Source: Sinorhizobium americanum
GTDB lineage: Bacteria; Pseudomonadota; Alphaproteobacteria; Rhizobiales; Rhizobiaceae
Assembly: GCF_001651855.1 (NCBI RefSeq)
Contig: NZ_LNQC01000050.1
Location: 1-64,000, forward strand
DNA length: 64,000 nt
Direction of reading: 5' to 3'
Of this stretch, positions 17,023 to 25,501 are shown piece after piece; positions within the stretch are counted from its first letter, which is position 1; every line of letters begins with the position of its first letter. Position numbers and translations under genes: made by a program. The notes beneath the pieces are model-generated. The model was not told where the DNA came from and did no database searches. It saw nothing but the letters and a program-made list of their open reading frames with translations.

Positions 17023-17940
17023 TCAAGCCGCGGAAGCGGCGCCGAGCCGGAAATTGTCCCGAGCCCATGATGCAAATGTCGTCGGTGTCTTACCCGCCAC
17101 CTTGTTCGCGAGCGCGATCTCAGCGTCGTGGGAGCCCGGTCCAAGATACGTATAGGTTTCGTAGTAGGACAGCGTCTCCCCTAACGCGTCAGCCCCAGGG
17201 AAGAAGCCTGCGTACACCTCCCGAGGAACCCGGGTGAACGAGAGCTTATGGCCCAACTGATTCAACGTGCCGAGGAGGTCGTTGAAGGTCAGGAAGTCGC
17301 CGACCAACGGTAGATATGCGCCGTTGCCAGTTTCTTCCGGGTTCGCGAACGCGCCGGCCACGATGTCGCCCAGTTCGTTGATGTCACCCATGTGAAAGCA
17401 ACGTACCGCTGGATCGATAGGTAATACCCAGCCTAAGCTTCCGTCCTGCTGCATTTGCGGACCGTATGGTCCCGCGAAGTTCTGATAGTATGCAGGCGGT
17501 ACGACGAAGGTGTGACGCGGGAATCCAGCATCCTTCACGATCGAGTCAACCTTCGCCTTCCCGGTGAATTGGGGAACGTCGAACTTGCCATCGCTGATTG
17601 CCTCGACGTTTGGAAGGGTCGACCAGATCAGGTGGTTGACGCCCGCAGCTTTCGCGGCCTGAATTGCCGCTGTTGCCTGCTTGATCTCATCGGCGCCTTC
17701 TTGCCAGAAGTTAGTCACGAGAAAGACGCCGTGCGCGCCTTCGAGTGCCGCTGCAAGCGTCTCTGGCCGTTCCAGATCCGCTGCGACAACTTCGTCGGCG
17801 AGGCCTTGATACTTGCCCGGTTCGCGCGAGAGCGCGCGCACCTTGAACTGGCCGTTGGCCTTCAGGGCACGCACCACGCCGGCCCCCTGATTTCCCGTTG
17901 CGCCGAACACGGCGATCAGCTTCTTGTCGTTGGATGCCAT
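17023..17940 (-). CDS. NmrA-family NAD(P)-binding protein
   Basis: 305-aa atypical SDR of the NmrA/HSCARG type. The Rossmann motif GATGNQGAGV is at residues 13-22, with SREPGKYQ at the NADP ribose site. The usual catalytic tyrosine-lysine pair is not obvious, so a redox-sensing or quinone-reductase-like role is possible. Divergent from a LysR gene 141 bp away, which probably controls it. Both genes are GC-rich and may have been acquired together. Confidence 0.82.
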   Translation of the reverse strand: MASNDKKLIAVFGATGNQGAGVVRALKANGQFKVRALSREPGKYQGLADEVVAADLERPETLAAALEGAHGVFLVTNFWQEGADEIKQATAAIQAAKAAGVNHLIWSTLPNVEAISDGKFDVPQFTGKAKVDSIVKDAGFPRHTFVVPPAYYQNFAGPYGPQMQQDGSLGWVLPIDPAVRCFHMGDINELGDIVAGAFANPEETGNGAYLPLVGDFLTFNDLLGTLNQLGHKLSFTRVPREVYAGFFPGADALGETLSYYETYTYLGPGSHDAEIALANKVAGKTPTTFASWARDNFRLGAASAA

Positions 17941-18081
17941 CTGTAACTCTTTCCGTTTGGTTTCAGGCGCCCGCGGGAACGCGAGACGGCCCTCGTGATC
18001 ATCTTCGGCTACATCTTGCGCCGGAGCGAAAATCGTAACAATGCTTCAACAATTGACATCATCTGCCAGGATTCGAGCCAT

Positions 18082-18996
18082 ATGAGCGATCCAGTGGAAA
18101 CCGCGGAACTCGTCGCCTTCACAAAGACGGTCGACGCCAAATCCCTCTCGCGTGCCGCCGCCGAGCTGCGCGTCCCGCGCGCTACTGTGAGCCGCCGCCT
18201 CGCGCGTCTCGAGGAGCGTCTCGGCGCGCGGCTCCTCCGCCGCACGACGCGAAGCCTCGTCCTCACTGATGTCGGTGAGGTGTTCTATCGGCAGGCCTGC
18301 ATCGCGCTTGAGGCCGTGCGCCTCGCCGAGCAGAGCGTGCGGATGACCGACGACGTCGTGCGCGGCGATTTGCGCGTCTCGGTGCCGCCGATGACGAGCG
18401 TTGGCTTCCATGCGATGCTCTGCGAATTCGCGACGCGCCACCCCGAGCTGCGCGTCCGCGTCCACACCTCGAACCAACGTGTTGACCTTTTCCGCGGCGA
18501 CTACGACGTCGCGCTCCGGGCCAGTAGCCAGATCGAGCCCGGTCTCATCGCGCGCACGCTGTTGCGCGACCCAATGATCGCCGTCGCGTCGCCCGCTTAC
18601 CTCGCCGACTGCGGCGCGCCGCGCACGCACCGCGATCTCAAGAGTCACCGCTGTCTCCTCGGCTTCACAGGCGGCGAGCTGCCGGAGACCCACTGGCCCA
18701 TGACCTCCGGAGGCAAGCTCCACGTCGAGGGAGCATTCTTCTCGAACGACATCAACCTGTTGTGCGACGCCGCCGTGAGCGGCCTCGGCATCGCGCTCCT
18801 GCCGCACAATCTCGTGGCGCCGCACCTCGAGAGCGGCGCGCTCGTGCAGGTGCTCGCCGGCGTCATCGGCGCCGAAATGCAGATCGCGCTCGTCTACCCC
18901 GAGCGCGCGTTCTTGCCGCCTCAGGTGCGCGCCTTTATCGATGCGGTCGCCGCCTGGGTGCCGCGCGAGCTTGCCGCGAACCAGCGCACCTATTAG
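18082..18996 (+). CDS. LysR-family regulator (CrgA/PecT-like)
   Basis: 304 aa from the ATG at 18082; an in-frame extension to 17995 runs into the promoter region and gives an unlikely N-terminus. The winged helix (AAAELRVPRATVSRRLARLE, then RLLRRTTRSL) is typical. The effector domain shows the YDVALR motif of the CrgA/PecT group. GC at third positions is very high. Its position facing the NmrA gene marks it as the likely regulator of that gene. Confidence 0.88.
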   Translation: MSDPVETAELVAFTKTVDAKSLSRAAAELRVPRATVSRRLARLEERLGARLLRRTTRSLVLTDVGEVFYRQACIALEAVRLAEQSVRMTDDVVRGDLRVSVPPMTSVGFHAMLCEFATRHPELRVRVHTSNQRVDLFRGDYDVALRASSQIEPGLIARTLLRDPMIAVASPAYLADCGAPRTHRDLKSHRCLLGFTGGELPETHWPMTSGGKLHVEGAFFSNDINLLCDAAVSGLGIALLPHNLVAPHLESGALVQVLAGVIGAEMQIALVYPERAFLPPQVRAFIDAVAAWVPRELAANQRTY

Positions 18997-19090
18997 CGAG
19001 AGGACATAGTCGCAGAGGTGAAGAAGGCTGCACCTCTCTCGCTGCGCGAGCTGCGAGGGCAACTGGCTTCGGATTTAACCGGTGTTCCTT

Positions 19091-19141
19091 TGGCGCGACT
19101 TGCTCGTTCAGATGAGCAGGGCGAAGGGCCGTCTTCCACCC
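19091..19141. repeat. Dispersed repeat, 5' half (copy at 19.1 kb)
   Basis: A 51-bp segment with CTTGCTCGTTCAGATGAGC and AAGGGCCG...TCCACCC, matching 53349-53399 at about 44 of 51 positions by eye. GCTC/GAGC within it can pair. The 3' half of the family (GATCGACCC) is absent here. Confidence 0.65.
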
Positions 19142-19256
19142 GAAAGGTCCTCCAAAAGGATTACCATTGTGCCGCTTGTAGATTGAGCGCTGCGGCAGCG
19201 GAGGGTGGCTTTCAGGAGCAAGGCTATGTCTAGCTGAAACTCAGGCCGCATCATCG

Positions 19257-19653
19257 GTCAGAAGCCTCCATTGAAGCCAAAGGAGGTCTGGGCCATCCGA
19301 ACCCGCCTTCAGATGACGGGTGCGGTCCGCGACCTGGCGCTGTTCAATCTCGCGATCGACAGCAAGCTGCGCGCTTGTGATCTCGTCGCGATCTCAGTTG
19401 CCGATGTTGCAATTTCCGGAAGGGTGCGCGACCGCGCGATCATTATCCAACGGAAAACAGGCCGACCAGGGCAGTTCGAACTGACCGATCAGAGACGGGA
19501 AGCTGTCGGTGCTTGGATCGGACGTCGGAGGCTCGGTGAACGGGATCACCTGTTTCCCAGCTGCTCGGCCACAAGAAGCTGGAGAGCACCGTGCAGTACC
19601 TCGGAATAGAGGTGGACGACGCCTTAGCCATTTCTGAGCAAGTGGAGCTGTAG
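19257..19653 (+). pseudogene. Broken tyrosine recombinase/phage integrase
   Basis: The first part (KPKEVWAIRTRLQ, LALFNLAIDSKLRACDLV, IIQRKTGRPGQFELT) is the start of the catalytic domain of a small integrase, including the first catalytic arginine region (KLRACDL). After DHLFP the frame shifts straight into LLGHKKLESTVQYLG and ends EQVEL with TAG at 19651-19653. The stretch that would carry the H-x-x-R box is missing, so a deletion plus frameshift has inactivated it. The start codon is not clear. Confidence 0.78.
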
Positions 19654-19770
19654 CACTCAAGGCGGCGCTTCAATTCGAAGCGCCGCCCGCTCGCCTGCTG
19701 AGGCGAAAGTTCGGCTCGTTGCAAGCATCGGGATTTGCTTGCCCCTACGGCACAAGTTGATCCCATCCGA

Positions 19771-20172
19771 TCATTCGTCCGACCGGCCACTCAGCCTCTG
19801 GAATCCGCCTGCGAATATATTCCCGCTACGAACTCGCGCCGTCAGGGCCGAGCTTTCAATCCAGGCCTGGATTTCGGCTGTTAGCGCGCCGAGGAAGATG
19901 ACTTCCGCTAACGTCGCCGCCGCATGCAGCGCGGTCATTTCGGGCCAGTTCATGGCGATGTCGTGGTGGCCGATCCAGGCGTCAGGATCTTTGTAGTCGA
20001 TGACGCCGCGCGCCGTCCTCTCCGACGCGTTAACGAAGAACCTGTAGGACAGGACTCCCGGATGACCTTCGGCTTCGACCCGCCTTGCCAACGCGCTTAC
20101 CGCGATCTCAAAGTCTTCCGGCGTTCCCTTCAACTCGTATAGGTTCAGGATGGTGAGGCGGTTGTCGATCAT
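19771..20172 (-). CDS. ABM-like (antibiotic-biosynthesis-monooxygenase fold) hypothetical protein
   Basis: 133 aa. The pattern LTILNLYELK - AVSALARRVEAEGHPGVLSYRFFVN - YKDPDAWIGHHD is that of a ferredoxin-like dimeric alpha-beta barrel of the ABM family, small cofactor-free or haem-related enzymes. A catalytic assignment is not possible. It has a C-terminal extension of about 35 residues. ATG at 20172. Confidence 0.6.
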   Translation of the reverse strand: MIDNRLTILNLYELKGTPEDFEIAVSALARRVEAEGHPGVLSYRFFVNASERTARGVIDYKDPDAWIGHHDIAMNWPEMTALHAAATLAEVIFLGALTAEIQAWIESSALTARVRSGNIFAGGFQRLSGRSDE

Positions 20173-20300
20173 GATTGAACCTCGATCCGAAACAAATTTC
20201 GTTGCGAAACCGCAAGTACAACCGGCACGGGATCAGATGCGGCAGCTAACCATACCATCAACAAGCCATTCCTCGCAGCCGTCGAAGTCAGGATAGAGCG

Positions 20301-20390
20301 CGAGTTGCTCGTTCTAATCGGATGCGACGAGCGACAGCTCCCCTCGCTGCGACGCGATCTGAACCGGACAGATCGACCCGTTGCGGACTT
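20301..20390. repeat. Dispersed repeat, copy at 20.3 kb
   Basis: Nearly full-length copy: GTTGCTCGTTC, GACGAGCGACAGC, then CTGCGACGCGATCTGAACC and GATCGACCCGTTG in the same order as at 53.35-53.44 kb. Confidence 0.6.
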
Positions 20391-20476
20391 CGCCGGCATT
20401 TAATCAGAACGGCCGGATCCCCAGTCGGAAGCGGCTGTTGCGGCACTCGCGCATTTGCCGGCTTCGTTTCGCAGTT

Positions 20477-20705
20477 TTATCGGCTGGCATCCAATTTTTC
20501 TCGGATGAGCCGATCGCGATCGGCGATATGCCACCCAAGCGCTTCCTCAAACCTTGAAAGAAACTGACGCGCCGTCGCAGTGTCACTGCCATTCCCCTCT
20601 AAACTTGCCGACAATCTCGCGCTGAAGCGCAACATGGCGCCCACCATCCGCGACGTGCCTTTCCGCCGCTGCCAGGTGTTCCTCAATGAGGGCAAGGTGA
20701 TCCAT
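20477..20705 (-). pseudogene. Frameshifted small helical protein, first copy
   Basis: ATG at 20705. It begins MDHLALIEEHLAAAERHVAD and then ALQREIVGK; after that the frame should continue LEGNGSDTATARQFL, FEEALGWHIADRDRLI and end SR-TAA at 20477. A single extra T in a TTT run near 20612 breaks the frame and gives an early stop at 20583. The intact product would be about 75 aa, two amphipathic helices. A second copy at 24580-24811 is also broken by one base, at a different site. Function unknown; the family appears typical of rhizobia. Confidence 0.65.
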
Positions 20706-20919
20706 GACCGCATATAGCACAAGCGGTCCCGCTTCACGTTTCAGTAACGCCCCTGAAGTTGCCTGAAGCGCGCGTGGAACATAGCGACGGCGCAGCGATT
20801 GCCACGCTGTCACGGAAATCGCAACATCCGAATCATGGCGCCACATGAAAATTCGTGACCGGCCGGCAGGCACCGTGGCGGCTCTAATGTCTTAAAGGTG
20901 CAGCTCTAACTCAGGCCAG

Positions 20920-21213
20920 TCACCGGTACCGACTTACCATCTTCGTTTCAGCGCGAGAGCGCAGATTTCCAGCTTCGCTGCATGCAAATGACGCCTCGAC
21001 GCATGCCGCCATGAAGCAGTTCCTTGCCGAACTCGCATATTCTGGGTGATGCAATGCTGCACGACAAGCTCCGACGGCACGTGCGTGCAGCGGTCCATGG
21101 CTGGGCCATTCATTCTCGAGGAAATCAAGGGCATCATAGAGCCCGCAGAACTGGCGTCTCATGCCATTTTGCAGCGTCACCCACAGGGGTCTACGCCAAG
21201 GCACTTCTCTCAT
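20920..21213 (-). CDS. DUF982 protein, first copy
   Basis: 97 aa, ATG at 21213 with GAGGAGG 7 nt before it. DUF982 features: WVTLQNG strand, ALDFLENEWP with the conserved Trp-Pro, AVGACRAAL helix and ARNCFMAACVEA helix, followed by a short basic tail. DUF982 proteins are small and abundant in rhizobia, with no known function. A paralogue in the opposite orientation lies at 24225-24464. Confidence 0.78.
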   Translation of the reverse strand: MREVPWRRPLWVTLQNGMRRQFCGLYDALDFLENEWPSHGPLHARAVGACRAALHHPEYASSARNCFMAACVEASFACSEAGNLRSRAETKMVSRYR

Positions 21214-21328
21214 TTTCGGACCTCCTCAAAGGTCGTACTTAGAACCCTCAACCCGTTCTGTTCGTTCACCACACTACGATGATTCTTTGCCCATGGTCAC
21301 CATTCAGGCCCGCAATTCCCGCCTGAGT

Positions 21329-21529
21329 TTACTGGCGGCTCTTCCTACTCCTGACGGCTCCGTTGCCCGACCGTTCCTGAGGAGCGGCGCCAACATCGCT
21401 TTGGTTTTCAAGTTCTTTGCTAGCCTGGTGCCAGTGGCGTTCATGGTCTCCGTCAAGCCGGCCTTCGCGCTCCCAAATCTCATAGGCGCGCCTGCGAACA
21501 TGCTCGTCCATTTCGTTGTCGGTTCCCAT
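21329..21529 (-). CDS. DUF2934 protein, first copy
   Basis: 66 aa from the ATG at 21529, with GGAGG 7 nt upstream. The core RRRAYEIWEREGR-GDHERHW is the DUF2934 signature; the rest is polar and likely disordered. A close paralogue in the opposite orientation is at 23884-24147. It is divergent from the DUF892 gene. DUF2934 genes often sit among stress-induced genes; function unknown. Confidence 0.8.
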   Translation of the reverse strand: MGTDNEMDEHVRRRAYEIWEREGRLDGDHERHWHQASKELENQSDVGAAPQERSGNGAVRSRKSRQ

Positions 21530-21751
21530 CGTTTTCCTCCTTGTTACTTGCGCGGCGGTTGCTGCGATCGTCAGCCATGCTTGCTCCTCCGGCTCTTGGA
21601 TGGTTGGTGCGAAAAAGCAGGTGCGTGCAAACCAAGCAAAGACGAAGATGTTCCTCCTGTCCCTTAGGACATTCCGGTTCGACGAACCCGGAACGTTTGT
21701 GGATGCTTCTGGTTCGACCTTTGCAAGGACAAAGGACGAGAGGAAGCGACA

Positions 21752-22258
21752 ATGGGAACGCCAGCCGATCATCTGCATGCCTGGCTCAGGGATGCACATG
21801 CCATGGAAGAACAAGCGATCACGATGCTCACCAGCCAGTCCGGAAGATTGGAGAATTATCCGGAGCTCAAGGCGCAAATCGAAAAACACCTTCAGGAAAC
21901 CCGCGATCAGGTCGCCATGCTCGACCGTTGCCTTGAGCGCACCGGCGGCGGCGCTTCCGGGATCAAGGACATTACCGGCAAGATAGTCGCGTTCGGGCAG
22001 GGCTTGAGCGGATTGTTCGTCAACGACGAAGTCGTCAAGGGCTCGCTCGCCAGCTTTACCTTCGAGCAGATGGAGATCGCCAGCTACAAGATCCTCATCG
22101 CTGCCGCCGACCACGCCGGCGATGAGGAGACGAAACGCGTCTGCGAAACGATCCTGCAGCAGGAGCTGGCCATGGCGCAGTGGCTTGACGAACACGCCGC
22201 CGAGATCACCCGCACGTTTCTCGAACGTGATCAGCAGGGCAAGACCGCCAAACACTAG
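21752..22258 (+). CDS. DUF892 / YciE-like ferritin-fold protein
   Basis: 168 aa, four-helix-bundle protein of the YciE/YciF (DUF892) group. LHAWLRDAHAMEEQAITML is helix 1 with the conserved acidic residues, ETRDQVAMLDRCLERTGG helix 2, FEQMEIASYKILIAAAD helix 3 and LQQELAMAQWLDEHA helix 4. The E and H residues could bind a di-metal centre as in ferritins, though ferroxidase activity is unproven. The family is induced by osmotic and general stress, matching its neighbours. ATG at 21752 follows AGGAAGCGAC. Confidence 0.85.
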   Translation: MGTPADHLHAWLRDAHAMEEQAITMLTSQSGRLENYPELKAQIEKHLQETRDQVAMLDRCLERTGGGASGIKDITGKIVAFGQGLSGLFVNDEVVKGSLASFTFEQMEIASYKILIAAADHAGDEETKRVCETILQQELAMAQWLDEHAAEITRTFLERDQQGKTAKH

Positions 22259-22287
22259 CGGAGCCTTCCAGTGCTCCGGAGAACTAC

Positions 22288-22422
22288 ATGCAAGCCGTTG
22301 TCTTCATAATCGTCATGGCCTTGCCGCTTGAAGCTGCTATCGCGCTGCTGTGGTTTGGCCCGTTGCGAAGCGAGCGACCAGGCGTGAGTCGGAACAATTT
22401 CTCGAGCCACCGGTTAAGGTGA
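22288..22422 (+). CDS. Possible small membrane protein (44 aa)
   Basis: ATG at 22288 with GGAG 8 nt upstream, TGA at 22420-22422. Residues 3-24 form one continuous hydrophobic segment (VVFIIVMALPLEAAIALLWF), followed by a basic tail. It starts 29 nt after the DUF892 stop and could be co-transcribed. No homology recognised. Confidence 0.35.
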   Translation: MQAVVFIIVMALPLEAAIALLWFGPLRSERPGVSRNNFSSHRLR

Positions 22423-22610
22423 CGCGGCTCCTATCCGAGCGCATGCGGTTGTTCTCCTCCCTACGTGCACCAGGCGGTGTCCGCTCATTTTGCGGGCACC
22501 GTACTGAGGTCGCTGGACGTCACGGGCTGCAACGGTTTCTGTTGTGCCACAATGCCTACTGGACAACTCGAGCCGTTCTGTCACGATCAGACTGGCCAAC
22601 ATTATTGGGC

Positions 22611-22760
22611 TCAGATCGCGATCAGCCTCTTTGCGAGTTCTTCAGCTTCCGGCGTATCGGATGTCAGCTTCGTTCTGGCGAGTTCGTTCTCGAAAACACG
22701 CTGGAGGATATTCACGTCATCCGGGCGGATGACGCAGTCGGAATCGCAGAAAGAATACAT
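22611..22760 (-). CDS. Small conserved helical protein, first copy (49 aa)
   Basis: ATG at 22760. RPDDVNILQRVFENELAR and EAEELAKRLIAI form two helices. The pattern matches the 67-aa product of 23587-23790 (PEEVEMLSTIFEQLL, AEDLAARLVGIF), which reads in the opposite direction away from the same intergenic region. This copy is shorter at the C-terminus. The family is widespread in rhizobia and of unknown function. Confidence 0.6.
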   Translation of the reverse strand: MYSFCDSDCVIRPDDVNILQRVFENELARTKLTSDTPEAEELAKRLIAI

Positions 22761-23586
22761 GACGCGCCTCCATGGTTGGGGCGAAAGCACAAAATATCTT
22801 CCCGCCAGCGGCGCCCTTGCCCATAGCCGCTGATGATTGGAAGAATGCGCCTGACATGAGGCATTTTGAAGGGGTGCCCACTGGCTGTTAAACCGTCCTC
22901 GGGATACAAAAATCACCTTCGGGCATCTCACCCTCCGGTCACGGTATGACGTGACTGAACTGTGTCCGTGCGCTTCGCGGCCTTTCTGCTTTTGAACGCA
23001 TCACTCTACTCTGGAGGGTCGGCATCGTGTGACAACGCCGGGGCGACAGCTCGGGTTTTTTATTGGCGTCGGGAACCAATCTACAAGGCTAACGTTCTTT
23101 CGTATTGTCGCACAAAGCGACGGAACGAAAGGGATATGAGAAAAGGAAGCGGTAGTCTAAAGGCCCCCAGGATGCCGCTTCCTTCTTAAGTGGGTCAGGC
23201 CGACGGCGCTTGTCACCGCGCGTTTCCGCGGCGGCCAGGAAAAAAGTGACGACACATCAGTTAACAATGCCCGCTTCCAATCCAAAAGCCAACGTTCGAA
23301 GCCGGAGCTTTGGTTCCCGAATAGCTCCACACTGCCGCAAAACCCTGTCTTTCAGAAGGGCGACGGCCCCTGCGTAACCGACAAATCCGGAAAGGCACCT
23401 CACGGCTCGGGTGACACCTTTGTGTGTTCTCACGATGACTTTGATCACCGAACTCGAGCCCTTCAATTTTCAAATGTTCCTGCAGATCCGCGCAGAGTGG
23501 CGTATGCTTTCATCATTGGCGTGCAGCACGGGCGGCCATGATGGGAAGAGGGATTTACTCTGGTCCCCAAACAAAGGAATGGCGTC
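22761..23586. other. Central spacer between divergent small genes
   Basis: 826 bp, no convincing gene (two TTG-initiated minus-strand frames at 23257-23473 are weak). It contains a perfect 10-bp hairpin at 23143-23184, almost exactly at its midpoint. Both flanking small genes are transcribed away from it, so it should contain two divergent promoters. Confidence 0.5.
23143..23184 (-). terminator. Hairpin at the centre of the mirror-image block
   Basis: AAGGAAGCGG (23143-23152) pairs perfectly with CCGCTTCCTT (23175-23184), with a 22-nt loop. On the minus strand the stem is followed by TTTTCTCAT, so it could terminate a minus-strand transcript; a small RNA or a protein-binding site are alternatives. 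Confidence 0.5.
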
Positions 23587-23790
23587 ATGAAGCGCCGCGA
23601 CTACCCATCCAAGTCGATAAGTCCTGAAGAAGTTGAGATGCTCAGCACCATCTTCGAGCAGTTGTTGCACGAATATCAGATTCCGCGAGAAGGGCAGAAA
23701 GCTGAGGACCTCGCAGCCAGGCTGGTGGGGATATTCCAGTCCGGAGTGCGCGACGTTGAAATGCTAAAGAGGTTGTCTTTGCGCGCGTGA
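23587..23790 (+). CDS. Small conserved helical protein, second copy (67 aa)
   Basis: ATG at 23587 preceded by AAAGGA. SPEEVEMLSTIFEQLLHEY, AEDLAARLVGIFQSGV and VEMLKRLSL are three short helices. It resembles small rhizobial proteins with the same layout. Paralogue of the 22611-22760 gene. Upstream gene of a same-strand run with DUF2934 and DUF982 genes. Confidence 0.65.
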   Translation: MKRRDYPSKSISPEEVEMLSTIFEQLLHEYQIPREGQKAEDLAARLVGIFQSGVRDVEMLKRLSLRA

Positions 23791-23883
23791 GGGTGGTGCC
23801 TGCCTCGACTCCTCGCTGCCAAGTAGGTGCACGCTGAGGAGGATCGCGAAGGGCGGAACGGTCGAATACGGGAGTGCACTGAA

Positions 23884-24147
23884 ATGGATGGCGATGAAAA
23901 CAGTAGAGAGGACAGGATCCGCGAACGTGCCTACGAGATATGGGAGCGGGAAGGCCGCAAGCATGGCGATCACGAGCGCCATTGGGAGGAGGCTGAAGCG
24001 GAATTGAGAAAAGAAGAATCTGGAATAGAATCCTCCCGTCGCTCGTCCGATCCGAGTGACGGGCAAGAAACCGCAGAACGCATGAGCGAAACCGTCTCTC
24101 CTTCAGGAGACGGCAAGCAGAAATCAAGAGGCAAGAATGTAGCTTAG
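23884..24147 (+). CDS. DUF2934 protein, second copy
   Basis: 87 aa from the ATG at 23884 (GGGAG upstream; an in-frame GTG at 23827 is less likely). It has the core RERAYEIWEREGR-GDHERHWEEAEAEL, then a polar Ser/Asp/Lys-rich tail. The core is nearly identical to that of 21329-21529. Single small soluble protein of unknown function. Confidence 0.8.
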   Translation: MDGDENSREDRIRERAYEIWEREGRKHGDHERHWEEAEAELRKEESGIESSRRSSDPSDGQETAERMSETVSPSGDGKQKSRGKNVA

Positions 24148-24182
24148 CCGACCCCATTCGATCGGGGCCGATCGACTGCCCG

Positions 24183-24200
24183 TGCCGGCGTTTTCCGGCA
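24183..24200. terminator. Short hairpin between DUF2934 and DUF982 genes
   Basis: TGCCGG-CGTTTT-CCGGCA forms a 6-bp stem 25 nt upstream of the DUF982 start; another short stem (CCCC/GGGG) lies at 24152-24167. No T-run follows, so an RNA-stability role is as likely as termination. Confidence 0.35.
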
Positions 24201-24224
24201 AGGGCGCAACTCGTGGAGGGGTCC

Positions 24225-24464
24225 ATGCAGGATATTCTCTGGGACGAGCCAGTGAAACTTGGCTATGCCGGAGGTCGCGAGCGCTGGGTTAGAGGACCCC
24301 AGGAGGCGCTGCAATGCCTTTCGGAGTGGCCGAGCGGCGGTGGCTGGTTCTATGAACGGGCTAAGATCCGCTGCCATGCTGCATTGGAAGCGAACGGTGA
24401 TCTCGCGCTCTCTCGCCACGCGTTTGTCGCCGCGGCGATTGACGCCTCAATCGAGTGTGACTGA
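24225..24464 (+). CDS. DUF982 protein, second copy
   Basis: 79 aa from the ATG at 24225, preceded by GGAGGGG. It shows the DUF982 layout: WDEPVKLGY strand, QEALQCLSEWPSGGG with the conserved Trp-Pro, IRCHAALEA helix and SRHAFVAAAIDASIE helix. The GTG at 24213 is an alternative start but lies on the ribosome-binding site. Paralogue of 20920-21213. Confidence 0.8.
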   Translation: MQDILWDEPVKLGYAGGRERWVRGPQEALQCLSEWPSGGGWFYERAKIRCHAALEANGDLALSRHAFVAAAIDASIECD

Positions 24465-24579
24465 CCAATCGGCCGATATATCGAGTCGTTCAGACCGTGC
24501 AGCAGATTGGGGCATAAGCAGAATTTAACTTCCAACGTTCGATGCCCAGAGGAACTCTTCTCGACGACGGCGACATTTC

Positions 24580-24811
24580 TCATGTCCCGCCTGCAAGCCT
24601 CTTTCTTTCTCTGATCAGGCGGTCGCGCTCGCGAATGTGCGACGCGAGGCTCAGCTCAAAAGTGACCAATAATTTGCGAGCCGTTGTGGCGTCTCGGTCG
24701 TCCCTCTCGAGCTTGGCAACGAGTTCGCGTTGAACCATTGCGCGCCTGGTAGCATCCGCCACGTCGCGCTCCGCCGCCCAAATACTTCTCGATCAGAGAC
24801 AGTTCGTCCAT
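24580..24811 (-). pseudogene. Frameshifted small helical protein, second copy
   Basis: ATG at 24811. It starts MDELSLIEKYLG and should continue AERDVADATRRAMVQREL, then ATTARKLLVTFELSLA and ERDRLIRERKRLAGG, ending at 24580. One extra G in a GGG run near 24775 breaks the frame. The intact product would be about 76 aa and a paralogue of the equally broken gene at 20477-20705, with the shared patterns LIE, RDRLI and ATAR/TTAR. Confidence 0.65.
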
Positions 24812-25501
24812 GCCAGAGGATAGCACAGGTCCCTGGTCTTTTCCGTTCTTGGAGGGCTTCTTCAGGATCCGACCATGCAAGCGTTAACGCATCCAGCCAA
24901 AAAACTAGGCGAACGTCCGAGTGGCTGCTTAGTTTACGCGATCCACCTTGCCAGGACAGATGGGAAACCGAAGAATCGACCCGTTGACGACCTCGATCGT
25001 CGCTGACTTGAACGGCCAAAACGAGGACTGAAACTGAACTTCAGCGCAAGAGCAGCGACCCGCAGATACCTTTTCATTGCTCCCCGATTCTGCCTCCCGC
25101 TCCTCCAACAACCTTACTCGCTATGCCGAATTGGCTGTCATGTCTCCGCCCATCAGACCGCCCTACGGATCAGGCCTTGGCGAGGCAAACAGCTTGGCTC
25201 CGAATGACGGCTTCCGGCGCGATTGCTGCCAATGGGCGCCTTGCGCACCAGTTTCCACTCACCACCCGACCCCGACGGATCAAACCGAAAGATCGACCCA
25301 AAGCCGTCGCCGACGACAGTGCGGAGAGAACGTCCCGTGTCGGCCCAAGCGGACGTGAAATGCATTAGACGCATGCACCGCGCAAACTGCTGGAAGGGCA
25401 TAAACGGCGGCGGGCATACAACTTGATTCCTGCAACGCCCTTCTAGCTTGCTTGTTCAATAAGATGTACCTAGCTTAGTTACAGATACGGACGCCGCCCC
25501 C
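24812..25501. other. Intergenic region with two degenerate repeat copies
   Basis: No gene recognised. Around 24935-24990 it has GATCCACC...GGGAAACCGAAGAATCGACCCGTTG, and at 25250-25310 CACCACCCGACCCCGACGG...AACCGAAAGATCGACCC, two copies of the dispersed repeat family. The right end holds the Rrf2 operator and promoter. Confidence 0.5.
25466..25482. promoter_or_regulatory. Rrf2 operator, site 1
   Basis: GTACCT-AGCTT-AGTTAC, a 6-5-6 inverted repeat with one mismatch, 20 bp before the Rrf2 start. The same architecture occurs at 25961-25977 before the SnoaL gene. Confidence 0.65.

Noticed and set aside
23257..23473. Two overlapping minus-strand frames of about 70 aa in the central spacer
   Set aside because: Both start with TTG, lack a ribosome-binding site and show no recognisable pattern; kept only as a note in the spacer description.
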